A stretch of DNA of 37,582 nt, taken from NCBI GenBank assembly GCA_025352565.1, contig JANXTF010000039.1, forward strand, positions 1 through 37,582, written 5' to 3'. The notes beneath the pieces are model-generated. The model was given only the letters and a program-made list of their open reading frames with translations, was not told the DNA's origin and did not search any database. The stretch is from Rhodospirillales bacterium. GTDB taxonomy: Bacteria; Pseudomonadota; Alphaproteobacteria; Acetobacterales; Acetobacteraceae. Positions 1-8,236 of the stretch are shown piece by piece. The position numbers and the translations under genes were made by a program. How positions within the stretch are numbered: position 1 is the first letter of the stretch; each line of letters opens with the position of its first letter.

Positions 1-300
1 CTACTCCGTCACGCCGAGCGGCGGAGAGATCTCCCAGGGTAAGACACGCCTCTTTCCCTCGAATGCTGCCGGATTTACCTGAGGCGGCGTCTGGATGGAC
101 ATCGGGCTTTCCCTTCAGGCGCAGGGTCGCCCCACCGCAGCGGCCTTGTAACCGGTTCCTGTTCGTCAGCTCCGAAGTTTGCCGCAGGGCTGCCTCCCCA
201 CCCCACCTCGCGGTGACGCAGTTGCCATCAGCCAACGGTTCCGGCCATCCGGCCCGTTCGGGACTTGCACCCTGTAGAGACGTGCCAATGCCTGGCACAC
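1..300 (-). mobile_element. Group II intron, 5' portion (domain I), cut by window edge
   Basis: Read on the minus strand, the segment starting at base 300 begins GTGTGCCAGGCATTGGCAC and continues with CAGGGTGCAAGTCCCG. This matches the GUGYG 5' splice-site consensus and early domain I sequence of bacterial group II introns. Further in are other stretches I associate with these introns, such as TTACCCTGGGAG near base 40. No reverse transcriptase/maturase frame lies inside the window; if present it would be left of base 1. Forward reading gives only a 26-codon open tail (2-82), which I regard as chance. The intron has the same orientation as comEC and its 5' exon ends in ATCCACGAC, directly after a REP-like hairpin. 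I could not resolve EBS/IBS pairings by eye. The call rests on sequence recognition, not a covariance-model search. Confidence 0.75.
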
Positions 301-302
301 GT

Positions 303-334
303 CGTGGATGGTCCGCCTTCGCGGACCAAGACGG
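303..334. repeat. REP-like palindromic element
   Basis: The core is a perfect 7-bp hairpin, GGTCCGC-CTTC-GCGGACC (310-327), flanked by CGTGGATG on one side and AGACGG on the other. It matches the arm at 25327-25358 at 29 of 32 positions, and two of the three differences are a compensatory pair in the stem. The intron 5' boundary lies 3 bases beyond its edge. Confidence 0.7.
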
Positions 335-434
335 GATGATACGACCGTGCGAATCTTGCAGCGATTAATTGTCATCAAAGCCTTAGGGCTCGCGCCATCT
401 TCGCCCATTGCGCGTCCGTCAGGCTCAACCCGCC
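335..434. other. Short spacer after comEC, no gene seen
   Basis: This spacer separates the comEC stop from the REP-like element. It has a locally AT-richer stretch around 362-385 but no recognisable gene or T-tract terminator. Confidence 0.4.
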
Positions 435-2543
435 CTAGTCGCGGCTGCGCGGCACGGGAGTGGGCGGGACCCAGGGACGATCGCCGCGTGTCTCCCGATC
501 CGACACGATACGCACGCCCGCCGCGTCGAGCCAGATCGCGTGGGCGCCGTCGCGCCAGACCGAGAACCGATCGACGAACGGGATGTGCGGCCAGCAGCGC
601 AGGCGGATCGGCTCGGCGGACACCGCCATGGCCGCGTCGCAGGCGCCGCGCGGCGGGCGGCCGCGCAGCAGGAGGGCGGAGGGGCCGCCGTCACGCGCGC
701 GCAGGATGCAGGCATCGCCGGTGCAATCCGGCCCGCTGACGGGCATCGGCTGGATATCGCGGATGGCCCACATCTGCTCCCACGCGTCGCGGGTGAATTT
801 CGAGGCGCCGGGACGGGATTGTACGAACAGGGTATTGCCCGAGCGGAGCGCCAGCAGCTTCGCGTCGGCCGAGATCAGCAGGTCGGGGGGCGTGGCCAGG
901 AACGGCGAGGCGAGGCCCAGTGCCAGGACGGGCAACGCCGCGAGGCGGATGCGGGTGCGCCACAGGCCGAGCCAGGCGAGGCCGACCGCGAACACGCCGA
1001 GGCTCCAGAGCGGCATGGCCGGGATCGCGATGACCGCCTGGGGGAGCGCCGAGACGGTGCGGCCGATCCAGACGATGGCCTGGATGCCCCAACCCATCGG
1101 CACCAGGACGAGGAATTCGAGGTGCAGCGGCATCAGCGCGAGCGCCAGGAGGCCCGCAGGCATCACGATCATGGCGGTGATCGGGACCGCGATCATGTTG
1201 GCCAGCACGAAATAGATCTGCATACGGCCGAAATGATAGGCAGCGAACGGCGCCGACGCGGTGCCGGCGAAGGCGCTGGTGAGGGCGAGGCCAACCACGT
1301 GGTGGGTGAAGCGCCGCCAGCCGGAATGGTTGCCGCGCAGGCGGGCGAGCAGCGGGCGCAGCACCTCGTAACCGGCGATCAGCGCCAGCACGGCCGAGAA
1401 GCTCATCTGGAAGCTGACGCCCAGCACCTCCCACGGCGCGATCAGCATGATGATGGTGGCGGCCAGCGCCAGGCCCCTCAGCGAGATGGCGCGGCGGCCG
1501 ACGACCACGCCGAGCGTGACCAGGCACGCCATGGCGAAGCTGCGCATGATGGGCACATGGCCGCCGGTCAGCATCATGTAGAGCCCGCCGACGGCAAGGG
1601 CGGTGACGGCGGCGATCTGCTTGCAGGGCCAGTTCAGGGCGGCGTGCTCGGAGAAGGCCAGCGCGCGGCGGGTGGCGCCGAAGATGAGGCCCATGACGAT
1701 GCCGATGTGCAGGCCGGCGATGGCGAGCAGATGGGCGAGGCCGGAATCGCGGAACGCCTCGCGGTCGGCCAGCGGAATGGCGGCGGTGTTGCCGGTGAGC
1801 AGCGTGGCGGCGATGGCGCCGTACTCGTCGGGCAGCACGGCGCGGATCCGGTCGGCGATGATCTCGCGCAGGTATTGCAGCCAGCGTGGCAGGCCAGTCG
1901 GGCTGGCATGGGCCACGATCTCGGCGGCGTTCAACGCGAAGCCGTAGGCGCCGATGCCGGAATAGTAGGCGTCGCGCTGGAGGTCCCAGCCGCCGGGGTA
2001 GGCGGGGGCGGAGGGCGGCTGGACCAACGCGCGCAGGCGAATGGTGTCGCCGGTGGCGATGGGCTGGGTGTCCTCACGGCGGAGGCGGACGCGGATCAGG
2101 CGGCCGGCCGGGGCGGCGCCGTCGATGCTTGGGCGCTCGATGGTGACGCGCTGGCCCTGCGGCAACGCCTCCATTGCGCGGACGCGGCCGAGCAGGATGG
2201 CGGCGCGGCGGGGGACCTCGATCGGGGGCGTCGCGCGCATCGTGGCGATGCTCGCCGAACCGAACCCTATGGCGGCGGCGGCAAGGGCGAGGAAGGCCGC
2301 GCGGGCGGGCGGAAACGGGCGGGCGAGCCGAACCGCGAGGGCGGCGCCCAGGAGCACGACCAAGGCGGGCCAGACGGGAGGTTCGAAGCGCAGCGCATGA
2401 TAGGCGACCACGCCCGCGCCCATGAACATCGGCAGCCACAAGGTGAACCGTCCGCGCTCGGCCGCGGCCCATGCGCGCAGCACCGCCGGGAGCCATGCCA
2501 AGCGAACGGAGCGGGCGCGCAAAGCGAGGGTGGTCGTTTGCAT
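435..2543 (-). CDS. comEC: ComEC/Rec2-type DNA uptake channel protein
   Basis: This 702-residue polytopic membrane protein is of the ComEC/Rec2 family, which carries single-stranded DNA across the inner membrane during transformation. Visible parts are an N-terminal hydrophobic pair and DUF4131-like segment (about 30-230), then a competence domain containing LTGNTAAIP and LLAIAGLHIGIVMG (about 245-290), then many membrane helices to about residue 540. The C-terminal soluble part (about 560-702) has no HxHxDH motif, so the metallo-beta-lactamase-like nuclease domain is absent or degenerate. I chose the ATG at 2543; a GTG three codons upstream (2552) is also possible and no strong ribosome site decides. 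The gene is divergent from gltX. With dprA in the same window this suggests competence genes are kept, but does not prove competence. Confidence 0.88.
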   Translation of the reverse strand: MQTTTLALRARSVRLAWLPAVLRAWAAAERGRFTLWLPMFMGAGVVAYHALRFEPPVWPALVVLLGAALAVRLARPFPPARAAFLALAAAAIGFGSASIATMRATPPIEVPRRAAILLGRVRAMEALPQGQRVTIERPSIDGAAPAGRLIRVRLRREDTQPIATGDTIRLRALVQPPSAPAYPGGWDLQRDAYYSGIGAYGFALNAAEIVAHASPTGLPRWLQYLREIIADRIRAVLPDEYGAIAATLLTGNTAAIPLADREAFRDSGLAHLLAIAGLHIGIVMGLIFGATRRALAFSEHAALNWPCKQIAAVTALAVGGLYMMLTGGHVPIMRSFAMACLVTLGVVVGRRAISLRGLALAATIIMLIAPWEVLGVSFQMSFSAVLALIAGYEVLRPLLARLRGNHSGWRRFTHHVVGLALTSAFAGTASAPFAAYHFGRMQIYFVLANMIAVPITAMIVMPAGLLALALMPLHLEFLVLVPMGWGIQAIVWIGRTVSALPQAVIAIPAMPLWSLGVFAVGLAWLGLWRTRIRLAALPVLALGLASPFLATPPDLLISADAKLLALRSGNTLFVQSRPGASKFTRDAWEQMWAIRDIQPMPVSGPDCTGDACILRARDGGPSALLLRGRPPRGACDAAMAVSAEPIRLRCWPHIPFVDRFSVWRDGAHAIWLDAAGVRIVSDRETRGDRPWVPPTPVPRSRD

Positions 2544-2633
2544 GGCGGGCACGCTAAGGCTTCACACCCCGCGCCCGACGCCGCGGACCATGTTAATCGG
2601 CTGCGTCACGCATTATTACGGAACCGCCCCGCC

Positions 2634-4019
2634 ATGACCGTTCGCACCCGCTTCGCGCCCAGCCCCACCGGCCTGCTGCATATCGGCGGGGTGCGGACCG
2701 CGCTGTTCAACTATCTGTTCAGCCGCCACCACGGCGGCGCGTTCCTGATCCGCATCGAGGATACCGACCGCGCCCGCGGCAAGCCGGAATACACGCAAGG
2801 CATACTCGACGATCTGGCCTGGATGGGCATCGCTCCCGATGCGCCGCCGGTGTTCCAAAGCGCGCGCGCGGCGCGGCACGCCGAGGTGGCGATGGCGCTG
2901 CTGGCGAGCGGCCACGCCTATCGCTGCTATTGCACACCGGACGAGTTGCGCGCGATGCGCGAGCGCGCGACGGCGGAGGGCCGCCCTCCCCGCTATGACG
3001 GCACGTGGCGCGATCGCGACCCGGCCGAGGCGCCGGCCGGCGTGTCACCGGCAATCCGGCTGCGCTGTCCACAATCGGGCGAGACGCTGGTGCGCGATCT
3101 GGTACAGGGCGAGGTCCGGGTGGCCAACGCGGAACTCGACGACCTCATCATCCTGCGCGGCGACGGCTCGCCCACCTATCTGCATGCCGTGGTGGTGGAC
3201 GACCACGACATGGAGATCAGCCACGTGATCCGCGGCGACGACCATCTGACCAACACGTTCCGCCAGGTGCAGATTTTCGCGGCGATGGGCTGGGACCGCC
3301 CGGAATTCGCGCATATCCCGCTGATCCATGGCGCGGATGGGGCGAAATTGTCCAAGCGCCATGGCGCGGTGGGCGTGCCCGAGTTCCGCGCGCAGGGGTT
3401 TTTGCCGGAGGCGCTGGGGAACTACCTGCTGCGCCTCGGGTGGGGGCACGGCGATGACGAGATCATCCCGCGCGACGAGGCGATCAGGCTGTTCGACCTC
3501 GACGGCGTGGGGCGTGCGGCGAGCCGGATGGACTACGCCAAGCTGACCCACTTGAACGGCGTGTACATACGCCAAACCGATGACCGGCGTTTAGCGACGG
3601 ATGTGATGGATCGGCTGGGGGAGGTCAGCGGTCTGGTCGAGGGGCGGGTGCGGGCGCTGATGCCGGGATTGAAGGAGCGCGCGCGAACGCTGGTGGAACT
3701 GGCGGACAACGCGGCGTTTCTCGCGCGCATGCGCCCCCTGGCGATGGAGCCGAAGGCGGCGGCATTGCTGACCGAGGAGGCGCGGGCGATGCTGGGCCGC
3801 GTGGCGGGCGCGCTGGCCGCAACCGATTTCACCGCTTGCGGCGTCGATGCGGCGCTGCGGGCGTTCGCCGAGACGGAGGCGCGCAAGCTCGGCCAAGTGG
3901 CCCAGCCGCTGCGGGCGGCGCTGACCGGGGGCACCACAAGCCCGGGAATCGACGCGACGCTGGCGGCACTCGGGCGGACCGAGAGCCTGGCGAGGATTGC
4001 GGACGCGGTGGGAGGCTAG
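2634..4019 (+). CDS. gltX: Glutamyl-tRNA synthetase
   Basis: This class I aminoacyl-tRNA synthetase charges tRNA-Glu, and in lineages with GatCAB also tRNA-Gln. The protein is 461 residues, near the usual 460-480. The nucleotide-binding signature PSPTGLLHIGG is at residues 10-19 (HIGH appears as HIGG, as is common in this enzyme), and the KMSKS-equivalent KLSKRHG is at 238-244. A Cys-X-Cys pair at 98-100 recalls half of the zinc site of some GluRS. The start ATG at 2634 fits the conserved N-terminus; the same frame stays open far upstream only because it runs antisense to comEC in GC-rich DNA. Alphaproteobacteria often carry two gltX copies, and I cannot tell which this is. Confidence 0.96.
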   Translation: MTVRTRFAPSPTGLLHIGGVRTALFNYLFSRHHGGAFLIRIEDTDRARGKPEYTQGILDDLAWMGIAPDAPPVFQSARAARHAEVAMALLASGHAYRCYCTPDELRAMRERATAEGRPPRYDGTWRDRDPAEAPAGVSPAIRLRCPQSGETLVRDLVQGEVRVANAELDDLIILRGDGSPTYLHAVVVDDHDMEISHVIRGDDHLTNTFRQVQIFAAMGWDRPEFAHIPLIHGADGAKLSKRHGAVGVPEFRAQGFLPEALGNYLLRLGWGHGDDEIIPRDEAIRLFDLDGVGRAASRMDYAKLTHLNGVYIRQTDDRRLATDVMDRLGEVSGLVEGRVRALMPGLKERARTLVELADNAAFLARMRPLAMEPKAAALLTEEARAMLGRVAGALAATDFTACGVDAALRAFAETEARKLGQVAQPLRAALTGGTTSPGIDATLAALGRTESLARIADAVGG

Positions 4020-4034
4020 GCTCCAAGTCGCAAG

Positions 4035-4091
4035 TTGCCGGGACGAGCCCGGACATGACGAGGTTTGCCGGGACGAGCCCGGACATGACGA
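4035..4091. repeat. Tandem pair of REP-like hairpins
   Basis: Two identical 27-base units (4035-4061 and 4065-4091) repeat with a 30-base period. Each holds a CCGGG-ACGAG-CCCGG hairpin followed by ACATGACGA, recalling the CATGACGG flank of the 25.3-kb element. They sit between the converging ends of gltX and rpmG, where they could act as a bidirectional transcription block. No T-tract follows. Confidence 0.75.
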
Positions 4092-4128
4092 CGAGGAACG
4101 GGACGCGGCCGCCAACGGCCGCGCCGGA

Positions 4129-4296
4129 TCACTTGATCTTGGCTTCCTTGAACGCGACGTGCTTGCGCGCGACAGGGTCGTACTTGTTGAATTCGAGCTT
4201 GCCCGTCTGGGCACGCGCGTTCTTCTTCGTGACATAGAAATACCCGGTGTCGGCGGTCGACACGAGTTTGATTTGAACGGTGTTCGTCTTCGCCAT
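4129..4296 (-). CDS. rpmG: 50S ribosomal protein L33
   Basis: The 55-residue product starts [20 protein letters not shown] and ends [11 protein letters not shown]. It is a basic protein of the length and sequence expected for bacterial L33 on the large ribosomal subunit near the E site. Segments FYVTKKNAR and [14 protein letters not shown] are typical of the family. There are no zinc-binding CxxC pairs, so it is the zinc-free (C-minus) form. The gene lies 80 bases beyond the S41 protease gene on the same strand and converges on gltX. Confidence 0.95.
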   Translation of the reverse strand: MAKTNTVQIKLVSTADTGYFYVTKKNARAQTGKLEFNKYDPVARKHVAFKEAKIK

Positions 4297-4376
4297 AGCT
4301 TCGATCCCCGGAAAGAGCGGCTAATTGCCTCGCGGGGGGCCGTCGCGTCAAGCGGGCGTGGCGGGGTTCAGCCTTG

Positions 4377-5900
4377 TCAGGGCGCGATCAGGGCAGCGGC
4401 ATAGGATTTCGGGTGGTCGAGCAGGAAGCGCGCGGTGGCCAGATCGGGCGCGCGGCCCTCGGCGGCGGGGCAGGCGTCGCGGATTTCGAGGGTCTCGGCC
4501 GGCGGCAGGGGCGCGCGCGCGGCGCGGGCGCGGGCCAAGGCGGGGGCCAGCGACAGGCGCCCTTGGCCAAGGGCCGCCAGTTGCGCGCGCAGACTGGGCT
4601 CGCCGAGGCTGGTGCAGATTTGCGGCAGCACGCCAAGGCTCTGGATCGGCCAGCCGAGCGGGGCCAGCATACGGCTCCAACTGACCAGCACGTCTCCGCC
4701 ATCGGGCAGCCTGCCGATGGTCTGGACCAGGCCCTTGCCATAGGTGGCGCTGCCGACCAGCACCGCGCGGCCGTCATCGGCCAGCGCGGCGGCCAGCGCC
4801 TCGGCGGCACTCGCGGTGCGGCCATCGACCAGCACCACGATCGGGCGGCCCCCCGACACGTCGCGGCCATCGGCGGTATAGTCGTGATACGACTCGACGC
4901 CGCGCCCCACCGTGCGCGCGACCGGGCCCGAAGCGAGCATGGTGCCCGCCGTCGCCACCGCCTCGCGCAGCAGGCCGCCGCGGTTGCCGCGCAGATCGAG
5001 CACGATGCCGCGCGCGTTGACCAGGCCGCGGGCCAGTTCGCGGGCGATGCTGGCCCCGGTGTCGCGGTTGAAGCTGGAGATGCGGAGCACGAGCAATCCG
5101 CCGGTGCGGCTCACGAACACGGTTTGCGCCACCACGAGTTCGCGGGTCGCGGTCAGTGGGCGGGTCCGCCCGTCGCGACCTCGCACCTCGAAGGCGACGA
5201 CGCTGCCCTCGTCGCCGGCGAGCATGCCCACGATGTCGGCGGCGTCCTCGCCGTCGGTCGATTCGCCGTCGATCGACAACAGGGCGTCGCCCACGCGCAT
5301 TCCGGCGATGAAGGCGGCGCCGCCCTGTATCAGCCGCGTCAACACGGGCACGCCAGCGCGGATTTCGAAATCGAAGCCGAGTTCGACCTGGCCCCGCCGC
5401 CCCGCCCTCTCATCCGCCGCCTGGTGGGGGGGGACGTAGCGGGAATACGGATCGAGATGGCCGAACAGCTCGTCGAAGAAGCCTGCGATGATCCGCTGCA
5501 TGCCGCCCCGGCGCAGCTTCTCGGAGCCGTTCCAGCCTGCCTGCACAACGCGCGAGGCAGCCTCGCCCCAGGCGCCCGCGTCGTCGTCCTGTGGTGCGTC
5601 GAGCGCCAGCACGGGCCGGCCGGCCAGGAGGAGATTGAGCGTGCGATCCCGCGACTCGATCGAAATTCGCGGCTCCAGCATGGCCAGCCCCCCCAACCCC
5701 CAGAGCGTGAGCTGCGCGTTCGACACCTTTTCCAGCGTGCGCGGGGCGATGAAGGCGAGCGCCGTGGCCGCGACATCGGCGAACAGCGCGCGGTCATAGG
5801 TCTGGGCGGGGGTGAACGGATCGGCGCGGGAGACGTGGGACGAAACGGCGAGCAGCAGGGCGCAGGGGAGCAGGACCAGCAGGAGGCGGGCGATGCTCAC
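4377..5900 (-). CDS. S41-family (tail-specific type) serine peptidase, secreted
   Basis: This 507-residue protein resembles carboxy-terminal processing peptidases. An N-terminal hydrophobic segment (about 4-26, ending near SRADPF) looks like a signal peptide or anchor, placing it in the periplasm. Residues about 140-165 (DELFGHLDPYSRYVPP) are a typical CtpA-like lead-in. A PDZ domain spans about 170-255 (IQGGAAFIAGMRVGDALLSI), and the peptidase core has DLRGNRGG at 302-309, the likely nucleophile Ser364 in TASAAE and the general-base Lys389 in YGKG. The GTG start at 5900 overlaps the rnr stop as GTGA, implying translational coupling. It is longer and more divergent than standard CtpA, so I do not assign that symbol. 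The substrate is unknown. Confidence 0.85.
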   Translation of the reverse strand: MSIARLLLVLLPCALLLAVSSHVSRADPFTPAQTYDRALFADVAATALAFIAPRTLEKVSNAQLTLWGLGGLAMLEPRISIESRDRTLNLLLAGRPVLALDAPQDDDAGAWGEAASRVVQAGWNGSEKLRRGGMQRIIAGFFDELFGHLDPYSRYVPPHQAADERAGRRGQVELGFDFEIRAGVPVLTRLIQGGAAFIAGMRVGDALLSIDGESTDGEDAADIVGMLAGDEGSVVAFEVRGRDGRTRPLTATRELVVAQTVFVSRTGGLLVLRISSFNRDTGASIARELARGLVNARGIVLDLRGNRGGLLREAVATAGTMLASGPVARTVGRGVESYHDYTADGRDVSGGRPIVVLVDGRTASAAEALAAALADDGRAVLVGSATYGKGLVQTIGRLPDGGDVLVSWSRMLAPLGWPIQSLGVLPQICTSLGEPSLRAQLAALGQGRLSLAPALARARAARAPLPPAETLEIRDACPAAEGRAPDLATARFLLDHPKSYAAALIAP

Positions 5901-8110
5901 CGCCGTCGCGAGGACCCGGCGCCCCGGACGGGCGGGCCGCGCCGCGACGCCGCGCGTTCGCCAGCGAGACCGAACATCAGGCTGCCGGTGATGGCGTTGG
6001 CCTCGGCCAGCACGACCTGCAACTCCTGCGCCAGATGGAACACGCGGTGAGCGCGGCGGCCGGTGAGGCTGTGAGTCGATTCGTCGTGCATGTAGAAATC
6101 ATCGGGCAATGCGGTCATCGGCAGAAGCCCGGTGGCGCCACTTCCCGAAACTGTGACGAACAGGCCGAAGCGTGTGACCCCGGAGACACGGGCGGCGAAG
6201 GTGGCACCCACCTTGTCGGCCATGAATGCCGCGAGATAGCGGTCGATCGCGTCGCGCTCGGCAACCGCCGCGCGCCGCTCGGTGCCGGTGATGTGCTCGG
6301 CGGTGTCGGCGAGACCGGCGGCCTCGCCCTCGGTCAGCGCGTCCTTGCCGGCGCCGAGCTTGAGGCCGCGGATCAGGGCACGGTGCACCATGAGATCGGC
6401 GTAGCGGCGGATCGGGCTGGTGAAATGGGCGTAGCGCGACAGAGCCAGGCCGAAATGGCCGATATTCTCGGTGGCGTAAGCGGCCTGGGACTGGCTGCGG
6501 AGCACCACCTCGTTGACCAAGGGCGCCTCGGCGGTGCCGGCCACCTTTTGCAGCACCCGGTCGAGGTCGCGGGGATGGATCTGGTCGCCGGGCGGCAACG
6601 AGACGCCGAAGCCATGCAGGAAGCTGCGGAGGCTCTCCAGCTTCTCCTCCGAGGGAGGCGCGTGGATGCGATAGACGCAAGGCTGGTGCAGCCGCTCCAA
6701 CTCCTCGGCGGCGCAGACGTTGGCCAGCACCATGAACTCCTCGATCAGCCGGTGGCTGTCGAGGCGCGGGCGGGGGGCGATGGAGCTGACCTGGCCTGCC
6801 TCGTCGAGCACCACCTTGCGTTCCGGCAAGTCGAGATCGAGCGTGCCGCGCGCGACGCGGGCGGCGAGCAGGGCGCGGAAGGCGGCATAAAGCGGGGCGA
6901 TGGGGTGGCTGAAATCGCCTGCGTCGTGGGCCGCCTGGACCTGCTCATAGGTCAGTCTCGCGGCGCTCCGCATGAGGCCGCGCCCGAAGCTGTGCGACTG
7001 CTTGCGGCCGGCGGCGTCGATCCGCATGTCGACGAACAGGCAGCCGCGCGGCTCATGCGGCTTGAGGCTGCACCAGCCGTTCGACAACGCCTCGGGCAGC
7101 ATCGGCACCACGCGATCGGGGAAATAGCAGGAATTGCCACGCTTGCGGGCCTCGCGATCCAACGGCGAGCCGGGGCGGACGTAGTGCGCCACATCGGCGA
7201 TGGCCACGATCAGGCGGAAGCCGGCGCCGTCGGGCTCGGCGAACACCGCGTCGTCGAAATCGCGCGCGTCCGCGCCGTCGATGGTCAGCAGGGGCAGGCC
7301 GCGCAGATCGGTACGGCCGCGGACCGTGACCGCGCGGGCGGCTTCGGCTTCGGCGATGGCTTCTTCCGGGAACGCCTGGGGGATGTCGTGGGTATGGAGC
7401 ACGACAAGGCTGACGGACTTCGCCTCGCCCGCGCGACCGAGGCGTTCGAGGACGCGGGCGGGCTTGAGGCCATGGCCGCCGGTCGGCAACGGGGTGGCGA
7501 GCACGATCTCGTTGGCCTCGGCGCCATTCTCCTCGCCCGGCGGCACGGTCCATTCGGCCTTGGCGCGGCGGTCGGTGGGCTGGATGCGCCCTCCCAGGGT
7601 GCTGCCGGGGGCGGCGGGACTGAACACGCCGACGATGCGGCCGGGGGTATCGGTCAGGCGTTTGAGGGTGCGGCCCTCCATCCGGCCGGTGCCGATGGGG
7701 CGCAGCCGGGCCAGCACCCGCTCGCCGGGGGCCAAGGCGGGTTCGCCGCGCGGCTGGGGGTGCATGAACACCATCGGCGCCGGCCCGTTGCCCTGCCAGT
7801 CCACCGGGCGCCCCACGGCATCGCCGTCGCGGTCGGTGCCGGTGATCTGGACGATGGTGGAATCGGGGGTGGAAGCGGGCGTGCTGCCCCCGGCTGGACG
7901 ATGGGGGGCGGTGAAGCGCTTATGGCCGGCCGGAGCGACCTCGCCGCTGCCGCCGAGGCTTTTCAGGACGCCCTTGAGGGCGACCTGATGTTCCGGGCCG
8001 AGGCCGAAATGACGTGCGATCTCGCGTTTTCCCACGCGGCCGGGGGCAGCGCGGATAAAGGCGCGGATATCGTCGCGAGAAGGAAGCTCGGGGCGGGGTT
8101 TACGGGGCAT
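5897..8110 (-). CDS. rnr: Ribonuclease R (3'-5' exoribonuclease)
   Basis: This RNase II/RNB-family enzyme degrades structured RNA processively from the 3' end. The 737-residue product has an N-terminal winged-helix region (about 10-65), cold-shock-like domains (about 85-250), the RNB catalytic domain (about 265-590) and a C-terminal S1 domain (about 625-705). The magnesium-binding motif IDGADARDFDD is at 277-287, with Asp278, 284, 286 and 287 matching the four catalytic aspartates. The basic tail is short. The ATG at 8110 gives the expected N-terminus. It follows topA on the same strand and overlaps the S41 protease start by four bases. Confidence 0.95.
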   Translation of the reverse strand: MPRKPRPELPSRDDIRAFIRAAPGRVGKREIARHFGLGPEHQVALKGVLKSLGGSGEVAPAGHKRFTAPHRPAGGSTPASTPDSTIVQITGTDRDGDAVGRPVDWQGNGPAPMVFMHPQPRGEPALAPGERVLARLRPIGTGRMEGRTLKRLTDTPGRIVGVFSPAAPGSTLGGRIQPTDRRAKAEWTVPPGEENGAEANEIVLATPLPTGGHGLKPARVLERLGRAGEAKSVSLVVLHTHDIPQAFPEEAIAEAEAARAVTVRGRTDLRGLPLLTIDGADARDFDDAVFAEPDGAGFRLIVAIADVAHYVRPGSPLDREARKRGNSCYFPDRVVPMLPEALSNGWCSLKPHEPRGCLFVDMRIDAAGRKQSHSFGRGLMRSAARLTYEQVQAAHDAGDFSHPIAPLYAAFRALLAARVARGTLDLDLPERKVVLDEAGQVSSIAPRPRLDSHRLIEEFMVLANVCAAEELERLHQPCVYRIHAPPSEEKLESLRSFLHGFGVSLPPGDQIHPRDLDRVLQKVAGTAEAPLVNEVVLRSQSQAAYATENIGHFGLALSRYAHFTSPIRRYADLMVHRALIRGLKLGAGKDALTEGEAAGLADTAEHITGTERRAAVAERDAIDRYLAAFMADKVGATFAARVSGVTRFGLFVTVSGSGATGLLPMTALPDDFYMHDESTHSLTGRRAHRVFHLAQELQVVLAEANAITGSLMFGLAGERAASRRGPPVRGAGSSRRR

Positions 8111-8151
8111 TTGGGAGCCCTGGGAGATGCGCGTCCAGACCGCGATGCCTT

Positions 8152-8174
8152 CCCCCTACCCCCTGTGGGGAGGG
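8152..8174. repeat. C-tract/G-tract hairpin between topA and rnr
   Basis: CCCT-A-CCCC, a CTGT loop and GGGGAGGG form an 8-bp stem with one bulged A. It is similar to the hairpin at 19925-19947, so this may be a second dispersed element family. It lies in the 126-base topA-rnr spacer and has no T-tract. Confidence 0.45.
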
Positions 8175-8236
8175 CCGGGGGTTTCCTGGTGGATGAGCCC
8201 CTCGCCCAAGGAGAGCGGCGGTGGAAGCGCGCGCGG

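Noticed and set aside
2-82. C-terminal tail of a protein on the plus strand
   Set aside because: Only 26 codons are open, and the DNA is better explained as domain I of a minus-strand group II intron.
408-2633. A very long plus-strand open frame running into gltX
   Set aside because: It is the antisense of comEC. The translated stretch is low-complexity Gly/Arg/Asp/His sequence typical of GC-rich antisense frames; only the part from 2634 matches a protein family.
4035-4091. CRISPR-like repeat pair
   Set aside because: The units are only 3 bases apart and only two copies exist, so there are no spacers; they are tandem REP-like hairpins.
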